A DNA stretch of 64,000 nucleotides. Origin: Glaciecola sp. UBA1851 (GTDB lineage: Bacteria; Pseudomonadota; Gammaproteobacteria; Enterobacterales; Alteromonadaceae). The DNA lies in NCBI GenBank assembly GCA_002338515.1, contig DDIL01000043.1, positions 581 through 64,580 on the forward strand. The letters run 5' to 3'. Position numbers and translations under genes: made by a program. Position 1 is the first letter of the stretch. Each line of letters starts with the position of its first letter. Of this stretch, positions 10,532 through 19,303 are shown piece after piece. Under the pieces are notes generated by a model. The model worked only from the letters and a program-made list of their open reading frames with translations, searched no databases and was not told where the DNA came from.

Positions 10532-11901
10532 AGTTTCTGACCTTGCTTCAAGCCAATCACTAAGCTTTCTAGATAAGCGTTTGGCTGGCTACCATCATAA
10601 GTAATGTTATCTATAAACTCTGTTTGAGGCGGTTTAAAACCAGTTTCTTTTACAAAGTCAGGAAACTCACTTGGACTTGCAAGGTCTTCAGCTATAAGCG
10701 ATAAAGCTGCTGTTTTATATATATCAGGGCGATAGACTTTAGCCGCTGTTTCTTTATACCAAGCGTCAGGCTTGTCTTCGCTAATTTGGCCCCATCTACG
10801 CATTTGAGTCAGATACCAAATAGCATCAGAGTAATACGGGTAAGTTGCGTTATATCTAAAGAATACGTTAAAGTCAGGTACTGAGCGAACATCGCCTTTC
10901 TCATATTCAAATGTGCCAGTCATACTATTGGCAATCACTTCGTAATCTGCACCTACATAATTAGACTGAGACAATATTTTCACGGCTGCAGGTCTGTTTG
11001 CATTGTCATTTTCATCAAGCCATTTAGCTGCTCTTATTAATGCACGAACAATACGAACAGTAGTATTAGGATATTTTTCAGCAAATTCTTCTGTGATCCC
11101 AAATACTTTTTCTGGATTATTTTTCCAAATTTCATAGTCGGTAATAATGGGAACACCAATACCTTTAAAAACAGCTTGTTGATTCCAAGGTTCGCCTACA
11201 CAGTAACCTTGTATGGTGCCAGCTTCTAATGTGGCAGGCATTTGTGGAGGAGGGGTGACTGATAAAAACACATCGGCATCTAATTGGCCCGAAGTATCAC
11301 CTTTATGTGGGGCGTAGAAACCCGGATGTAAACCGCCCGCTGCTAACCAGTAACGAAGCTCATAGTTATGCGTTGAAACAGGAAACACCATACCCATGTT
11401 AAAAGGTTTGCCTGACGCTCTAATTTCCTCTACAACTGGTTTCAAGTAATCTGCTTTAACAGGAAGTTGAACACGACCATCTGCCTGTTTAGGCATATTC
11501 ACTTTCATTTTTTCCCATACTTGATTAGAAACTGTAATGCCGTTTCCATTTAAGTCCATTGAAAATGGAGTAATAATATTTGCTTGCGTACCATACCCTA
11601 TTGTTGCCGCTATTGGCTGACCAGCAAGCATGTGAGCGCCATCTAAGCGACCATCTACTACACCATCAAGTAGTACTTTCCAATTAGCTTGCGCTTCAAT
11701 TGTTACGTATAGTCCTTCGTCTTCAAAATAGCCATTTTCATATGCTATTGCGATAGGTGCCATATCGGTGAGTTTAATAAACCCAAAGGTCAACTCTTCC
11801 TTTTCAGGATAACCAAGCTCTTCAGCAACACTACTAATTGAGACGACACATGAAGCGGCTGTGAAAAAACTAGAAATTAGCAGTTTTTTTAGTGATAGCA
11901 T
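10528..11901 (-). CDS. nrtA: Nitrate ABC transporter, substrate-binding protein
   Basis: 457 residues. A Sec signal peptide (about residues 1-26, [18 protein letters not shown] onward, cut near VAEE) precedes a CmpA/NrtA-type periplasmic binding domain that captures nitrate or nitrite. I chose the ATG at 11901 because GGAGAG stands seven bases before it and it gives a clean signal peptide. An in-frame start 11 codons upstream would fall inside the leader terminator hairpin. It is the first gene of the operon nrtA-nrtB-nrtD-nasA-mobA. Confidence 0.95.
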   Translation of the reverse strand: MLSLKKLLISSFFTAASCVVSISSVAEELGYPEKEELTFGFIKLTDMAPIAIAYENGYFEDEGLYVTIEAQANWKVLLDGVVDGRLDGAHMLAGQPIAATIGYGTQANIITPFSMDLNGNGITVSNQVWEKMKVNMPKQADGRVQLPVKADYLKPVVEEIRASGKPFNMGMVFPVSTHNYELRYWLAAGGLHPGFYAPHKGDTSGQLDADVFLSVTPPPQMPATLEAGTIQGYCVGEPWNQQAVFKGIGVPIITDYEIWKNNPEKVFGITEEFAEKYPNTTVRIVRALIRAAKWLDENDNANRPAAVKILSQSNYVGADYEVIANSMTGTFEYEKGDVRSVPDFNVFFRYNATYPYYSDAIWYLTQMRRWGQISEDKPDAWYKETAAKVYRPDIYKTAALSLIAEDLASPSEFPDFVKETGFKPPQTEFIDNITYDGSQPNAYLESLVIGLKQGQKL

Positions 11902-11914
11902 TTTTCTCTCCAAA

Positions 11915-11966
11915 TAAAAAAAGCCCGTTTGCAATAGACTAAAAGTAGTCTGTTACAAGCGGGCTT
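11915..11966 (-). terminator. Intrinsic terminator in the nrtA leader (attenuator)
   Basis: Read on the minus strand, AAGCCCGCTTGT ... ACGGGCTT forms a 21-base-pair stem (18 Watson-Crick positions, three G-U type) with a four-base CTTT loop. The run TTTTTTTATTT follows directly. It lies between the promoter and nrtA, 13 bases or so before the ribosome site, so it must end most transcripts unless readthrough is induced. The plus-strand reading has no T-run after the stem, so it is oriented toward nrtA. Confidence 0.88.
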
Positions 11967-11983
11967 CGATGCCATATGTAAAT

Positions 11984-12022
11984 AATGAACGAATTTGTTT
12001 ATAAAACTATTCGGTAATCATT
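11984..12022 (-). promoter_or_regulatory. Upstream leader hairpin of the nitrate operon
   Basis: A second hairpin sits 17 bases before the terminator hairpin in the leader RNA. AATGA pairs with TCATT, CGAAT with ATTCG, and GTTT with AAAC around a small loop. A hairpin followed by a terminator is the layout of nas leaders controlled by ANTAR antiterminators (NasR, NasT). The ANTAR hexaloop rule (A at 1, G at 5) is not met here, so the regulator is open. Confidence 0.5.
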
Positions 12023-12080
12023 CGACATAAAAATTATATATACAATAAATGATGAATATTTCTTATTTTGTTATTGTATA

Positions 12081-12096
12081 TACAGTTCTTGTGCCA
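12081..12096 (-). promoter_or_regulatory. Sigma-54-like promoter of the nitrate operon
   Basis: On the minus strand TGGCACAAGAACTGTA has a perfect -24 TGGCAC and, at correct spacing (GG-N10-GT), a weaker -12 element (CTGT in place of TTGC). Transcription would start near 12069, giving a leader of about 170 bases that contains both hairpins. Confidence 0.6.
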
Positions 12097-12169
12097 AAAA
12101 TAATTTTCTTTATAAAACAGTCAGGTAGGTTGGTGTTTTTAATTTTTCTTAATAAAAAGTCACTTTAAA

Positions 12170-12196
12170 GGTGCAGTGGTGCACCATTGTGGTTTG
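12170..12196. promoter_or_regulatory. NtrC-like enhancer sites
   Basis: GGTGCA at 12170-12175 is followed by GGTGCACC at 12178-12185 and TGCACC-N5-GGTTTG at 12180-12196, compared with the NtrC consensus TGCACC-N5-GGTGCA. The sites lie about 100-125 bases upstream of the predicted start, the usual distance for NtrC enhancers at sigma-54 promoters. Confidence 0.6.
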
Positions 12197-12205
12197 TAAC
12201 GTTGG

Positions 12206-12472
12206 TTATTGTTTCTCTGCGACTAATAACGCTTCAAGCTTATGTGCAGGAACAGGTTTGCTGTATAAAAAACCTTGAAAAACATCGCAACCTAATGCCT
12301 CTAGACAGTCTGCATGCTCAATAGATTCGACGCCTTCAGCCACAGGCACTAAATCTAATTCTAACGCTAAATTAATAATTGTTTTGACAATGCCTTTATC
12401 AATTTTGTTCTCAAGAATACTACTATTATCCAATATCAGGTTGCCATCCATAACATACTTATTAGAGGCCAA
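12206..12472 (-). pseudogene. Remnant of an EAL-domain protein (C-terminal end only)
   Basis: About 88 codons matching the last third of an EAL phosphodiesterase domain: IVKTIINLALELDLVPVAEG, then VESIEHADCLEALGCD and QGFLYSKPVPAHKLE. The EAL motif itself, the metal-binding residues and any sensory region are missing. An in-frame stop stands just before the fragment, and its only usable starts are TTG or an internal ATG. A complete domain needs about 240 residues, so this cannot hydrolyse cyclic di-GMP. It is best read as the 3' end of a deleted gene, lying between the nitrate operon control region and the aspartoacylase gene. Confidence 0.8.
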
Positions 12473-12579
12473 GTTTCCTTAGCTATACCAATAGAATTGC
12501 TGTCGATTCAATTCTTTTCGTTTTAGATATTGTTAAACCAGCGTTTACAAAATATTCCATAGGGTACGTTTATAGTATA

Positions 12580-13491
12580 TTAAAACTTAATTTTACTAGC
12601 TGTAGCAAAAGCAATGTTGGCTTTATAGTAGGCAGCTTCACCAATAAAATGCGGATAGGTCGTCTCTTCCTGCCAAGTAATAACCTCACCGGTAAATAAT
12701 TGAAAACATGGTTGACCATTATGTAATGGTTTAAAGTCGTTATTATGTAAATTTTCATGAATAACGGCTAATTTTTCAGTCTTACCATCTTCTAATGTAC
12801 TTGGATATTCTACCTCTTTACCAAGCCAAAACGCCTCAACTTCTGGAAACGCGTTCACCTGTTTATCATTATACAATTGAACGAATTCAACTACTTTTTC
12901 AGTCATTGTAACTGTTTGATTGTAGACTTCTGCTTTTAATACGCCCTGTGGTTGCGCCCCCACTTCTATCATTACGCCCTTTTTTCCTATTGTGCATAAA
13001 TAACAAAACTCAGAATATGACTGATTATTTTCAAATAGAATAATACTTTCTGGCATTTCTGATTTTACATATCTGGCTAACTGTTTATAAAACTCAGTAT
13101 TATCAAGTATTATCAGTGTTGGACCCATATTGCTGGTAGTGTTGTGTATGTCTATTACGAAGTCAGTTGAAGGTTTATCTTTTGGGCCATATTGTTTGTT
13201 GAGTTCATGCGCGATTTTTTGTTCATTATTTAGGTTGTAGTCTGTTTTTGTAAATTCTTTCAGTTTGTCAGGTGTAAACTGCCGATTGAGATCTTCATCA
13301 GTAAACCTTACACATTTATCAATTGCCTCTTGATTTGCCAAAGCATAATGTATTTTTCCATTATAAATCGTATCTAGTGGGGTTTGGCAAACATTTGATT
13401 GCCAATTTTTAACCGCTTGGATCCCTGACATCTCGTTGCCATGAGTGCCACCAACTATTAGTAATTGTGAGATTTTTTCTTCGTAGTTCAT
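12580..13491 (-). CDS. Aspartoacylase (N-acetylaspartate deacylase, AspA/AstE family)
   Basis: 303 residues. Zinc enzyme that splits N-acyl-L-aspartate into aspartate and the acid. Motifs track animal ASPA closely: GGTHGNE (zinc ligands H17, E20), DEDLNR, DIHNTTSNMG (third zinc ligand H116), IEVGAQPQGVL with the catalytic Glu, and a C-terminal domain with KPLHNGQP and EAAYYK. It is therefore an ASPA-like member rather than an arginine-pathway AstE. The chosen ATG puts the motif at the family's usual distance; another ATG 14 codons upstream is possible and neither has a strong ribosome site. No ast or ectoine genes are nearby. Confidence 0.9.
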   Translation of the reverse strand: MNYEEKISQLLIVGGTHGNEMSGIQAVKNWQSNVCQTPLDTIYNGKIHYALANQEAIDKCVRFTDEDLNRQFTPDKLKEFTKTDYNLNNEQKIAHELNKQYGPKDKPSTDFVIDIHNTTSNMGPTLIILDNTEFYKQLARYVKSEMPESIILFENNQSYSEFCYLCTIGKKGVMIEVGAQPQGVLKAEVYNQTVTMTEKVVEFVQLYNDKQVNAFPEVEAFWLGKEVEYPSTLEDGKTEKLAVIHENLHNNDFKPLHNGQPCFQLFTGEVITWQEETTYPHFIGEAAYYKANIAFATASKIKF

Positions 13492-13587
13492 GATTATTTT
13501 AGCGTCTGTAAGGTTTTGATAAGCACAATGCATTGTATCTTATATTAATATAGGAAAAATGCGCTAAGCAAAGAGGTAGCTTATCGA

Positions 13588-13878
13588 TTAATTTCTAAAA
13601 AAAGAATCATCTGATAGATCATTGAGCATTGCTTCAATATCTTCAAGTTCACTTGGTGATAACCCTTTCTGAGGGGCCGCTTCAACAGAATTATCAATAC
13701 TTGATACAATATGTTTTGATATATCTTCTTGTTTCAGACTGTTATCACTAATTGTATGTTCTTCATCAGCCCATTGGCCTAGGTCGATAAGTTGGCATCG
13801 TTTGCTACAAAAAGGACGAAATTCAGCGCTAGCATTCCATTCAACAATGGTTTTGCAATTGGGACAATTCACTTTCAT
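13588..13878 (-). CDS. yacG: DNA gyrase inhibitor YacG
   Basis: 96 residues. YacG is a small zinc protein that binds GyrB and inhibits gyrase in E. coli. The zinc site is C5, C8, C24 and C28 (CPNC ... FCSKRC), followed by the family signature LGQWADEE. E. coli YacG is about 65 residues; here an acidic C-terminal extension of some 40 residues ends in DDSFFRN. It lies 45 bases after zapD, as in many gammaproteobacteria (coaE-zapD-yacG). Confidence 0.95.
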   Translation of the reverse strand: MKVNCPNCKTIVEWNASAEFRPFCSKRCQLIDLGQWADEEHTISDNSLKQEDISKHIVSSIDNSVEAAPQKGLSPSELEDIEAMLNDLSDDSFFRN

Positions 13879-13923
13879 ATTTGGTGTGTTTTCTATTCTA
13901 TTGGGTAAATTACGAATGTTGAT

Positions 13924-14676
13924 TTAACAACAGGAAAGGTCAAACTCTACTGTGCTGCTTACCGCTTCACTTATGCCTGTTTGGCTATTGAAACGCATGA
14001 ACTTAATACCATATCTATTTCGGCTACCACTAACAACTGGGTAAACGTCATCGGTCTCAGTTATTTGTATTCTAACTAACTCAATTTTTTCTTCTGCTGA
14101 TCCTTGGTAGTAACCACCGTTACTCACTACATGCTGGAAAGTGGTTTTTTCACGTAAAAATGATAATAACATCGCTAAACTTTCATCAATTAATTGTATT
14201 TGACCAAGCCAGTTATTAACGTCAGCTTGTTTTGTTTCTTGGCTTGTTTTTAACCAGCAAAATAATATAGGTAGGTCAAAACTTGTTGCGCCACCTGGTA
14301 TGCCAAAGCGTTGCTTAATATTATTTAAGAAACGGTCTTCTCGAAAGCTAGCACCTAACTTTTTGTTCTTTTTAATTTCAGCAGAATATTTATGCAAACT
14401 TTTGAGGGCAAGTTCTAGCGCTGTTTGATCAATGTCAGGGTGCTGTGACCACTGAACCAATTTTTTTTCATGTATATCTATGTCACGAACGAAGTCTGTT
14501 CTTAAATCAAGCCGTTCAATAAGGTCGATTATATTAAACAGTAAATCTAATACATGAAGGTATTCATATTCGGATTGAGCATGTTGGGCTTGTTTGATTT
14601 GAGAAAAAAGTTGCTCTAGTCGCAAGTAGTTTCTCACTTTTTCACAAAGTGGAAATTCGTAAAGTGCGACCGACAT
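13924..14676 (-). CDS. zapD: Cell division protein ZapD
   Basis: 250 residues, full length. ZapD cross-links FtsZ filaments at the division site. The N-terminus (LYEFPLCEKVRNYLRLEQLF) and the helical first half followed by a beta-rich second half (GGYYQG, RYGIKFMRF) are typical. Its AGGAGG-like site is visible just before the ATG. It stands between coaE (117-base gap) and yacG, the conserved order. Confidence 0.96.
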   Translation of the reverse strand: MSVALYEFPLCEKVRNYLRLEQLFSQIKQAQHAQSEYEYLHVLDLLFNIIDLIERLDLRTDFVRDIDIHEKKLVQWSQHPDIDQTALELALKSLHKYSAEIKKNKKLGASFREDRFLNNIKQRFGIPGGATSFDLPILFCWLKTSQETKQADVNNWLGQIQLIDESLAMLLSFLREKTTFQHVVSNGGYYQGSAEEKIELVRIQITETDDVYPVVSGSRNRYGIKFMRFNSQTGISEAVSSTVEFDLSCC

Positions 14677-14793
14677 TTAAACCTCCTAGTATTTATTATT
14701 CTTATAATTGATTACTTTGTTGATGATATTCTACACAAAAAGAGGCAATCGAACATGTATATTTAATATATTGAATAAAAGTGAGCTAATTTA

Positions 14794-15432
14794 TTAATTT
14801 TCACTGCTCATATTAAGCATTTTAAAATGAAGTGCGTCAACTTGCCCTATTAAATGTTGTTTGTCCTTACTATTATCTAAAATGATGTCTGATAATTTTA
14901 TTTTTTCGTCTCGCGGCATTTGCGCTTTTATAATACTTTTTATTGTATTTTCAGAGCTACTCGCATCCCGCTCTAACGTTCTTGAAATTTGTAAATCAAC
15001 GGGAATATCAACTAGTGCATTTATCTTCGTTAGCGTATGCAAATTATTTTCAAATAAAAGAGGAGCAGATAAAACACAATATTGTGACTTTGCCGAGTTT
15101 AATTGGTTCAGTAATTCTATTCTAATTAAAGGGTGTAAAATGTTATTAAGTGTATCTTTAGCATTAACACTTTCAAAAGCGATTTGTCTTAATTTAGCCC
15201 TATCTAGTGTTTTATCTTGTTGTAAGATATGTTCACCAAACTCATTAACTAATGCATTCAGCCCTTTACTATTTGGTTCTACAACCTTTCTTGCGACTAA
15301 ATCTGCATCAATAATTTCGATACCTTTTGTAGCCAATTGGTTTGTAACCGTAGTTTTGCCACAACCAATACCACCGGTTATACCTAAAATATTTTTTGCT
15401 TTTAGTTTGGGAATGTTAAAGTTATCGCTCAT
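14794..15432 (-). CDS. coaE: Dephospho-CoA kinase CoaE
   Basis: 212 residues. CoaE phosphorylates dephospho-CoA, the last step of coenzyme A synthesis. The P-loop GITGGIGCGKTT lies near residues 17-28, then DADLVAR and the LID region LNNILHPLIR. The start used here forms an ATGA overlap with the pilD stop; a start six codons upstream lies inside pilD and lacks support. Translational coupling to pilD follows the common pilD-coaE arrangement. Confidence 0.96.
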   Translation of the reverse strand: MSDNFNIPKLKAKNILGITGGIGCGKTTVTNQLATKGIEIIDADLVARKVVEPNSKGLNALVNEFGEHILQQDKTLDRAKLRQIAFESVNAKDTLNNILHPLIRIELLNQLNSAKSQYCVLSAPLLFENNLHTLTKINALVDIPVDLQISRTLERDASSSENTIKSIIKAQMPRDEKIKLSDIILDNSKDKQHLIGQVDALHFKMLNMSSEN

Positions 15433-16289
15433 AAAGTTGATAAATACCAATTAGCAATTTCAGAGCCATATAGCATGGTAATAAAGCCTGCTATTGCTAA
15501 GTAGGGACCAAAGGGAATGGCCATACTTGTAGATTCATTCTTTTTAAACATCAAAGAAATACCTATTATTGCTCCTACTAATGAAGACAACAATATAACA
15601 ATGGGTAAATGCTGCCATCCCACCCAAACCCCAATGGCGGCGAGTAATTTAAAGTCACCGTAACCCATGCCTTCTTTACCGGTTAAAAGTTTAAATATCC
15701 AATAAACTGAAAATAGACTTAGATATCCTAATGCCCCACCAATGATAGCGTAAGCGGTATTCATGCTAGGCGAGTGCGCCGCTACTAGCAGGCCAATCCA
15801 TAACATTGATAACGTTAACACATCGGGTAAAAACATTTCATCAAGGTCGATAAATGTCATAGCCACTAACAGCCAAGTACAAAAAATAAAACCAAATGCA
15901 ATGAGGTTAAACCCAAGCACGCTTGCTACCCATACGCTCAGCAATGCAGTTAAAAGCTCTACAAAGGGGTACCTGATTGATATTGGTGATTTACAATTGC
16001 TACACTTTGCGCCCAAAAACAACCAGCTTATAACAGGTATATTTTCCCAAATTTTTATTTTGTGTCCACATTTAGGGCAACTCGAGTCGGGCTTGATTAA
16101 ATCGAACCTTTCTCGAGTATTGTGCGTTGTTTCTTTTGAAGTATGCGCATCAATTTCGTCTTGCCAATTGTTTTTCATCATAATGGGTAGTCTGTAAATA
16201 ACTACATTCAAAAAGCTACCAACTAGCAACGAGAATACAAATACGAAACCTAGATAAAACGGTGTGGATTCTGCAAGGAGGTCAAACAT
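15429..16289 (-). CDS. pilD: Prepilin peptidase / N-methyltransferase PilD
   Basis: 286 residues, about eight membrane helices. PilD removes the leader of type IV pilins and type II secretion pseudopilins and methylates the new N-terminus. The N-terminal cytoplasmic loop has the two CxxC pairs (CPKC ... CSNC), and the catalytic aspartates are in FIDLDEMFLPD and GYGDFKLLA. The ATG at 16289 has AAGG before it; a start 13 codons upstream would add a polar stretch unlike the family. It overlaps coaE by four bases. A terminator separates it from pilC. Confidence 0.96.
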   Translation of the reverse strand: MFDLLAESTPFYLGFVFVFSLLVGSFLNVVIYRLPIMMKNNWQDEIDAHTSKETTHNTRERFDLIKPDSSCPKCGHKIKIWENIPVISWLFLGAKCSNCKSPISIRYPFVELLTALLSVWVASVLGFNLIAFGFIFCTWLLVAMTFIDLDEMFLPDVLTLSMLWIGLLVAAHSPSMNTAYAIIGGALGYLSLFSVYWIFKLLTGKEGMGYGDFKLLAAIGVWVGWQHLPIVILLSSLVGAIIGISLMFKKNESTSMAIPFGPYLAIAGFITMLYGSEIANWYLSTL

Positions 16290-16394
16290 GAATGGCCTTA
16301 TTAGTTGTTGACGCGCAATGCGGGACAAATTATAGACGTTATTAAATCAATCATTACGTTATATTACCGGCTATACTAACGACTGTTTTGGAAA

Positions 16395-16422
16395 TAAAAA
16401 AGGCTTAATGTCAATAAGCCTT
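16395..16422 (-). terminator. Intrinsic terminator after pilC
   Basis: On the minus strand AAGGCTTA - seven-base loop - TAAGCCTT is followed by TTTTATTT. It ends the pilC transcript about 50 bases after its stop, so pilD-coaE need their own promoter. Confidence 0.85.
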
Positions 16423-16470
16423 CTTTATTATAAGTTACGGAGGTTTTTAAAGTATTTTTAGTCAGGTAAT

Positions 16471-17679
16471 TTAAACCACTGCTCCCATTTCGAATATGGG
16501 TAAATACATAGCAATAATTAGCCCACCAATCACCACGCCTAATACAGACATAATCAATGGCTCTAATAAAGCGGTTAAGCCATCAACCATATCATCTACT
16601 TCTGCTTCGTAAATACTTGCAACTTTACTCAGCATCTCGTCTACCGCACCTGATTCTTCACCAATCGCAACCATTTGATTAACCATATCAGGAAAAACGC
16701 CTGTTGCTCTCATTGCAACATTCATTTGCGTACCGCCGGATACTTCTTTTTTTATGTACATAATAGCTTCCCGAAAAACACCATTACCCGACGCACCTGC
16801 CGCTGATTCTAGCGCGCCAATTAAAGGCACACCGGCTGCGAAAGTTGTAGAAAGTGTGCGAGTAAAACGTGCAATAGAGGCTTTCACTAGAATATCGCCA
16901 ATAATGGGGAGTTTCAGTAATCGAGCATCTACTATATCTCTTAATTTAAGCGATTTTCGGTGCGCATTTCTAAATAAATATCCACCCAGTACAGCGCCGA
17001 TTAAGATAAAAATACCGTAAGTCTGTACAAAATTGGATAGTGCCAATACCATAAGCGTAAACGCGGGTAATTCAGCGCCAAAGCCTGCAAAAATTTCTTG
17101 GAATTGTGGGACAACAAATATTAATAATATGATAGTTACAATAAGGGCAACAACTAACACCGCTATTGGATAAAACATTGCTTTTTTAATTTTTGATTTC
17201 AGCGCTTCGGCTTTTTCTTTGTAAACTGCTATTCGGTCGTAGATTGTTTCTAATGCACCAGATTGCTCACCCGTATGCACTAAATCACAATAAAGTGCGT
17301 CAAATTGCAAAGGAAATTTTCGTAATGAAGAGGATAAGGTATTACCCGATTTGACGTCGTTCGTTACTTCGGTCAACATTTTTCTTGCTGATTCTTTATT
17401 ATGCCCTTGTGCTATCATTTCTAAACTTTGAATAAGGGTCACGCCTGCGCCAAGCATCGTTGCTATTTGTCGTGAAATAACGCAAATATCTGCTTGGGTA
17501 ACTTTGTCTTTTCTTTTAAATAATGGACTAGATTTCTTTTTTACAGATGTGGCTGAAATACCTCTACTTCGCAATAAGTTTTTAGCCTCAACAATGTTCT
17601 TGGCAATAATTTCGCCTTTCCCTTTGCGGCCATTCTTATCGAGTCCAGTCCAAATAAAATCTTGAGTTGCTGTTGCCAT
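16471..17679 (-). CDS. pilC: Type IV pilus inner-membrane platform protein PilC
   Basis: 402 residues, the usual length. Two GspF/PilC domains (about 70-200 and 275-400), each ending in a membrane segment, plus one at about 170-195. Recognisable blocks are ISRQIATMLGAG, HTGEQSG and the repeat block VAIGEESGAVDEML. PilC couples the assembly ATPases PilB and PilT to the pilin-extracting machinery. The pilB gene that normally separates pilA and pilC is missing; only 86 bases with a terminator lie between them. Confidence 0.96.
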   Translation of the reverse strand: MATATQDFIWTGLDKNGRKGKGEIIAKNIVEAKNLLRSRGISATSVKKKSSPLFKRKDKVTQADICVISRQIATMLGAGVTLIQSLEMIAQGHNKESARKMLTEVTNDVKSGNTLSSSLRKFPLQFDALYCDLVHTGEQSGALETIYDRIAVYKEKAEALKSKIKKAMFYPIAVLVVALIVTIILLIFVVPQFQEIFAGFGAELPAFTLMVLALSNFVQTYGIFILIGAVLGGYLFRNAHRKSLKLRDIVDARLLKLPIIGDILVKASIARFTRTLSTTFAAGVPLIGALESAAGASGNGVFREAIMYIKKEVSGGTQMNVAMRATGVFPDMVNQMVAIGEESGAVDEMLSKVASIYEAEVDDMVDGLTALLEPLIMSVLGVVIGGLIIAMYLPIFEMGAVV

Positions 17680-17706
17680 TTAGATCACCAAAGCAAAGAA
17701 GGTTAA

Positions 17707-17734
17707 GGAAAAAAGCCCAGATAAACTGGGCTTT
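17707..17734 (-). terminator. Intrinsic terminator after pilA
   Basis: Minus-strand AAAGCCCAG - TTTAT - CTGGGCTTT followed by TTTCC; nine-base perfect stem ending in six T. It lies 30 bases after the pilA stop and isolates pilA as a single-gene transcript, as expected for an abundant pilin. Confidence 0.9.
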
Positions 17735-17763
17735 AGACGCTTGATATCTATCACTAAGCTAAA

Positions 17764-18177
17764 TTAGCAAAGTGTTGATGGGTCACATACAGTAGCCCAA
17801 GAAACCGTTCCGTTTGCAAGAGTAGGCGTCAATTCAATATCTGCGCCGTTTAAACCAGCATCAGTTGCGGCCGTTGCAGTAATTACACCGTCAACTATTG
17901 CAAGACCAACCACACCCGCAGCGGCTGTAACAGTAGACGGGATACCGTTTTGACCCGCATCACATGTGGCCACTCCACCTTCAACTTGAGCACACACTTC
18001 TACAGCCGACTTAGCAGCAGCAGTTGCATTGATTACTTCGGTAAATTTAGCTTTATCGGTGTAGTTGTTGTACGCAGGTAAAGCGATTGCAGCAAGAATA
18101 CCAATAATGGCAACCACAATCATAAGCTCGATTAGGGTAAAACCCTTTTGATTCGTTTTAATAGTAGACAAGTTCAT
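17764..18177 (-). CDS. pilA: Type IV major pilin PilA
   Basis: 137 residues, 125 after PilD cleavage. The short basic leader ends ...[19 protein letters not shown], the class IVa signature with Glu5. The N-terminal alpha-helix is followed by a small Ala/Thr/Val-rich globular part; the C-terminal Cys pair C131/C137 encloses the D-region loop, and a second pair (VCAQ ... ATC) lies at about 64-74. The ATG at 18177 has GGAG nine bases upstream; a longer in-frame start would put 29 extra residues before the leader. Confidence 0.96.
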   Translation of the reverse strand: MNLSTIKTNQKGFTLIELMIVVAIIGILAAIALPAYNNYTDKAKFTEVINATAAAKSAVEVCAQVEGGVATCDAGQNGIPSTVTAAAGVVGLAIVDGVITATAATDAGLNGADIELTPTLANGTVSWATVCDPSTLC

Positions 18178-18412
18178 CTTAATTCTCCAAGCGTCGTTGA
18201 ACGCGTATTTAACATGTAGTTTAAAAACGGCTACAGATGTACAACTAGGTTGCGTTTCTTTCACCTCGGAACTAAGTATATGTCGGGCAAGTGTTATGTG
18301 AAGTATGCACGCTTATACCTTAGTGTTGGATATGACACATGGAATGTCTTATCAACCGCTGTTCCTGTATGTATTAACGGCAACAAAAAGGTATCTTTAA
18401 GGTATATTTACA

Positions 18413-19303
18413 CTATTTTTTGATTAATAGAGATAGATCAATAGCTTTCACGTTTTTCGTAATAGCACCTGTTGATATGAAGTCGATTCCAACATTTGCA
18501 AGCTCTTGTAGTCTTTCAACCGTTATGTTGCCACTGACTTCTAGCTTACACTGCTGTTGATTTATTAAAACTGCATCGCGGATCAGTTCTGTAGAAAAAT
18601 TATCAAGCATTATAATATCTGCATTTGCATTTATGGCTTGTTTTAGCTCATCCAGTGTTTCCACTTCTACTTCAACCTTTACTTTTGGATGCATTTGTTT
18701 GGCCTTTTTAATGGCATTTGCAATTGAGCCGCATGCTTGAATATGATTTTCTTTTATAAGAAACATATCAAATAATCCAACGCGATGATTTTGTCCCCCA
18801 CCACAAGATACGGCATATTTTTGAGCTTGACGAAAGTAAGGAATTGTTTTTCTAGTATCAAGTAATTTGACGTTTGAATTAGTTAATTGCTTAACATAAT
18901 GATTGGTTGTTGTAGCGGTTGCGCTTAAAAACTGCAAAAAGTTTAGGGCAGTCCGTTCGGCGGTCAGTATTTCTTTTGCTTTGCCTTCAATTTTACATAA
19001 TGTGGTTTGCTCAGAAATAGCATCCCCATCTTTACAATACCAAGTTAGCTTGGCGTTTGAGCAAACTGTGCTAAATGCTTTCGTTGCCCAAGCGCTGCCA
19101 CATACAATTATGTTGTCGCGGGTAATAATTTCTGCCTCAACAACTGATGTATCTGGTATTAGATTAGCGGTAATATCATTTTTTAATAGTGCATCAAGAC
19201 AATTTGTGTCGTGATAAAAGTTAAGAGGATTACTACTTAAATCTTCTATCAGTGCTGCCCGGACATCCTGCTCAACATTTATCTGATATCGGCTTAACAG
19301 CAT
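18413..19303 (-). CDS. nadC: Nicotinate-nucleotide pyrophosphorylase (quinolinate phosphoribosyltransferase) NadC
   Basis: 296 residues, standard length. NadC makes nicotinate mononucleotide from quinolinate and PRPP in de novo NAD synthesis. Family blocks: TAERTALNFLQFLSATAT, LLDTRKTIPYFR, CGGGQNHR, KENHI and the C-terminal EVSGNI with STGAIT. GGAGG stands nine bases before the ATG. It is divergent from ampE; in many relatives ampD sits between them, but here it does not. Confidence 0.97.
   Translation of the reverse strand: MLLSRYQINVEQDVRAALIEDLSSNPLNFYHDTNCLDALLKNDITANLIPDTSVVEAEIITRDNIIVCGSAWATKAFSTVCSNAKLTWYCKDGDAISEQTTLCKIEGKAKEILTAERTALNFLQFLSATATTTNHYVKQLTNSNVKLLDTRKTIPYFRQAQKYAVSCGGGQNHRVGLFDMFLIKENHIQACGSIANAIKKAKQMHPKVKVEVEVETLDELKQAINANADIIMLDNFSTELIRDAVLINQQQCKLEVSGNITVERLQELANVGIDFISTGAITKNVKAIDLSLLIKK

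Noticed and set aside
11930..12022. ANTAR (NasR/NasT) binding hexaloops in the nrtA leader
   Set aside because: Neither hairpin loop has the required A at position 1 together with G at position 5; only the overall two-hairpin layout fits.
18178..18412. Sigma-54 promoter for pilA
   Set aside because: A TTGC element is present on the minus strand near 18280-18290 but the -24 GG is missing at the right distance.
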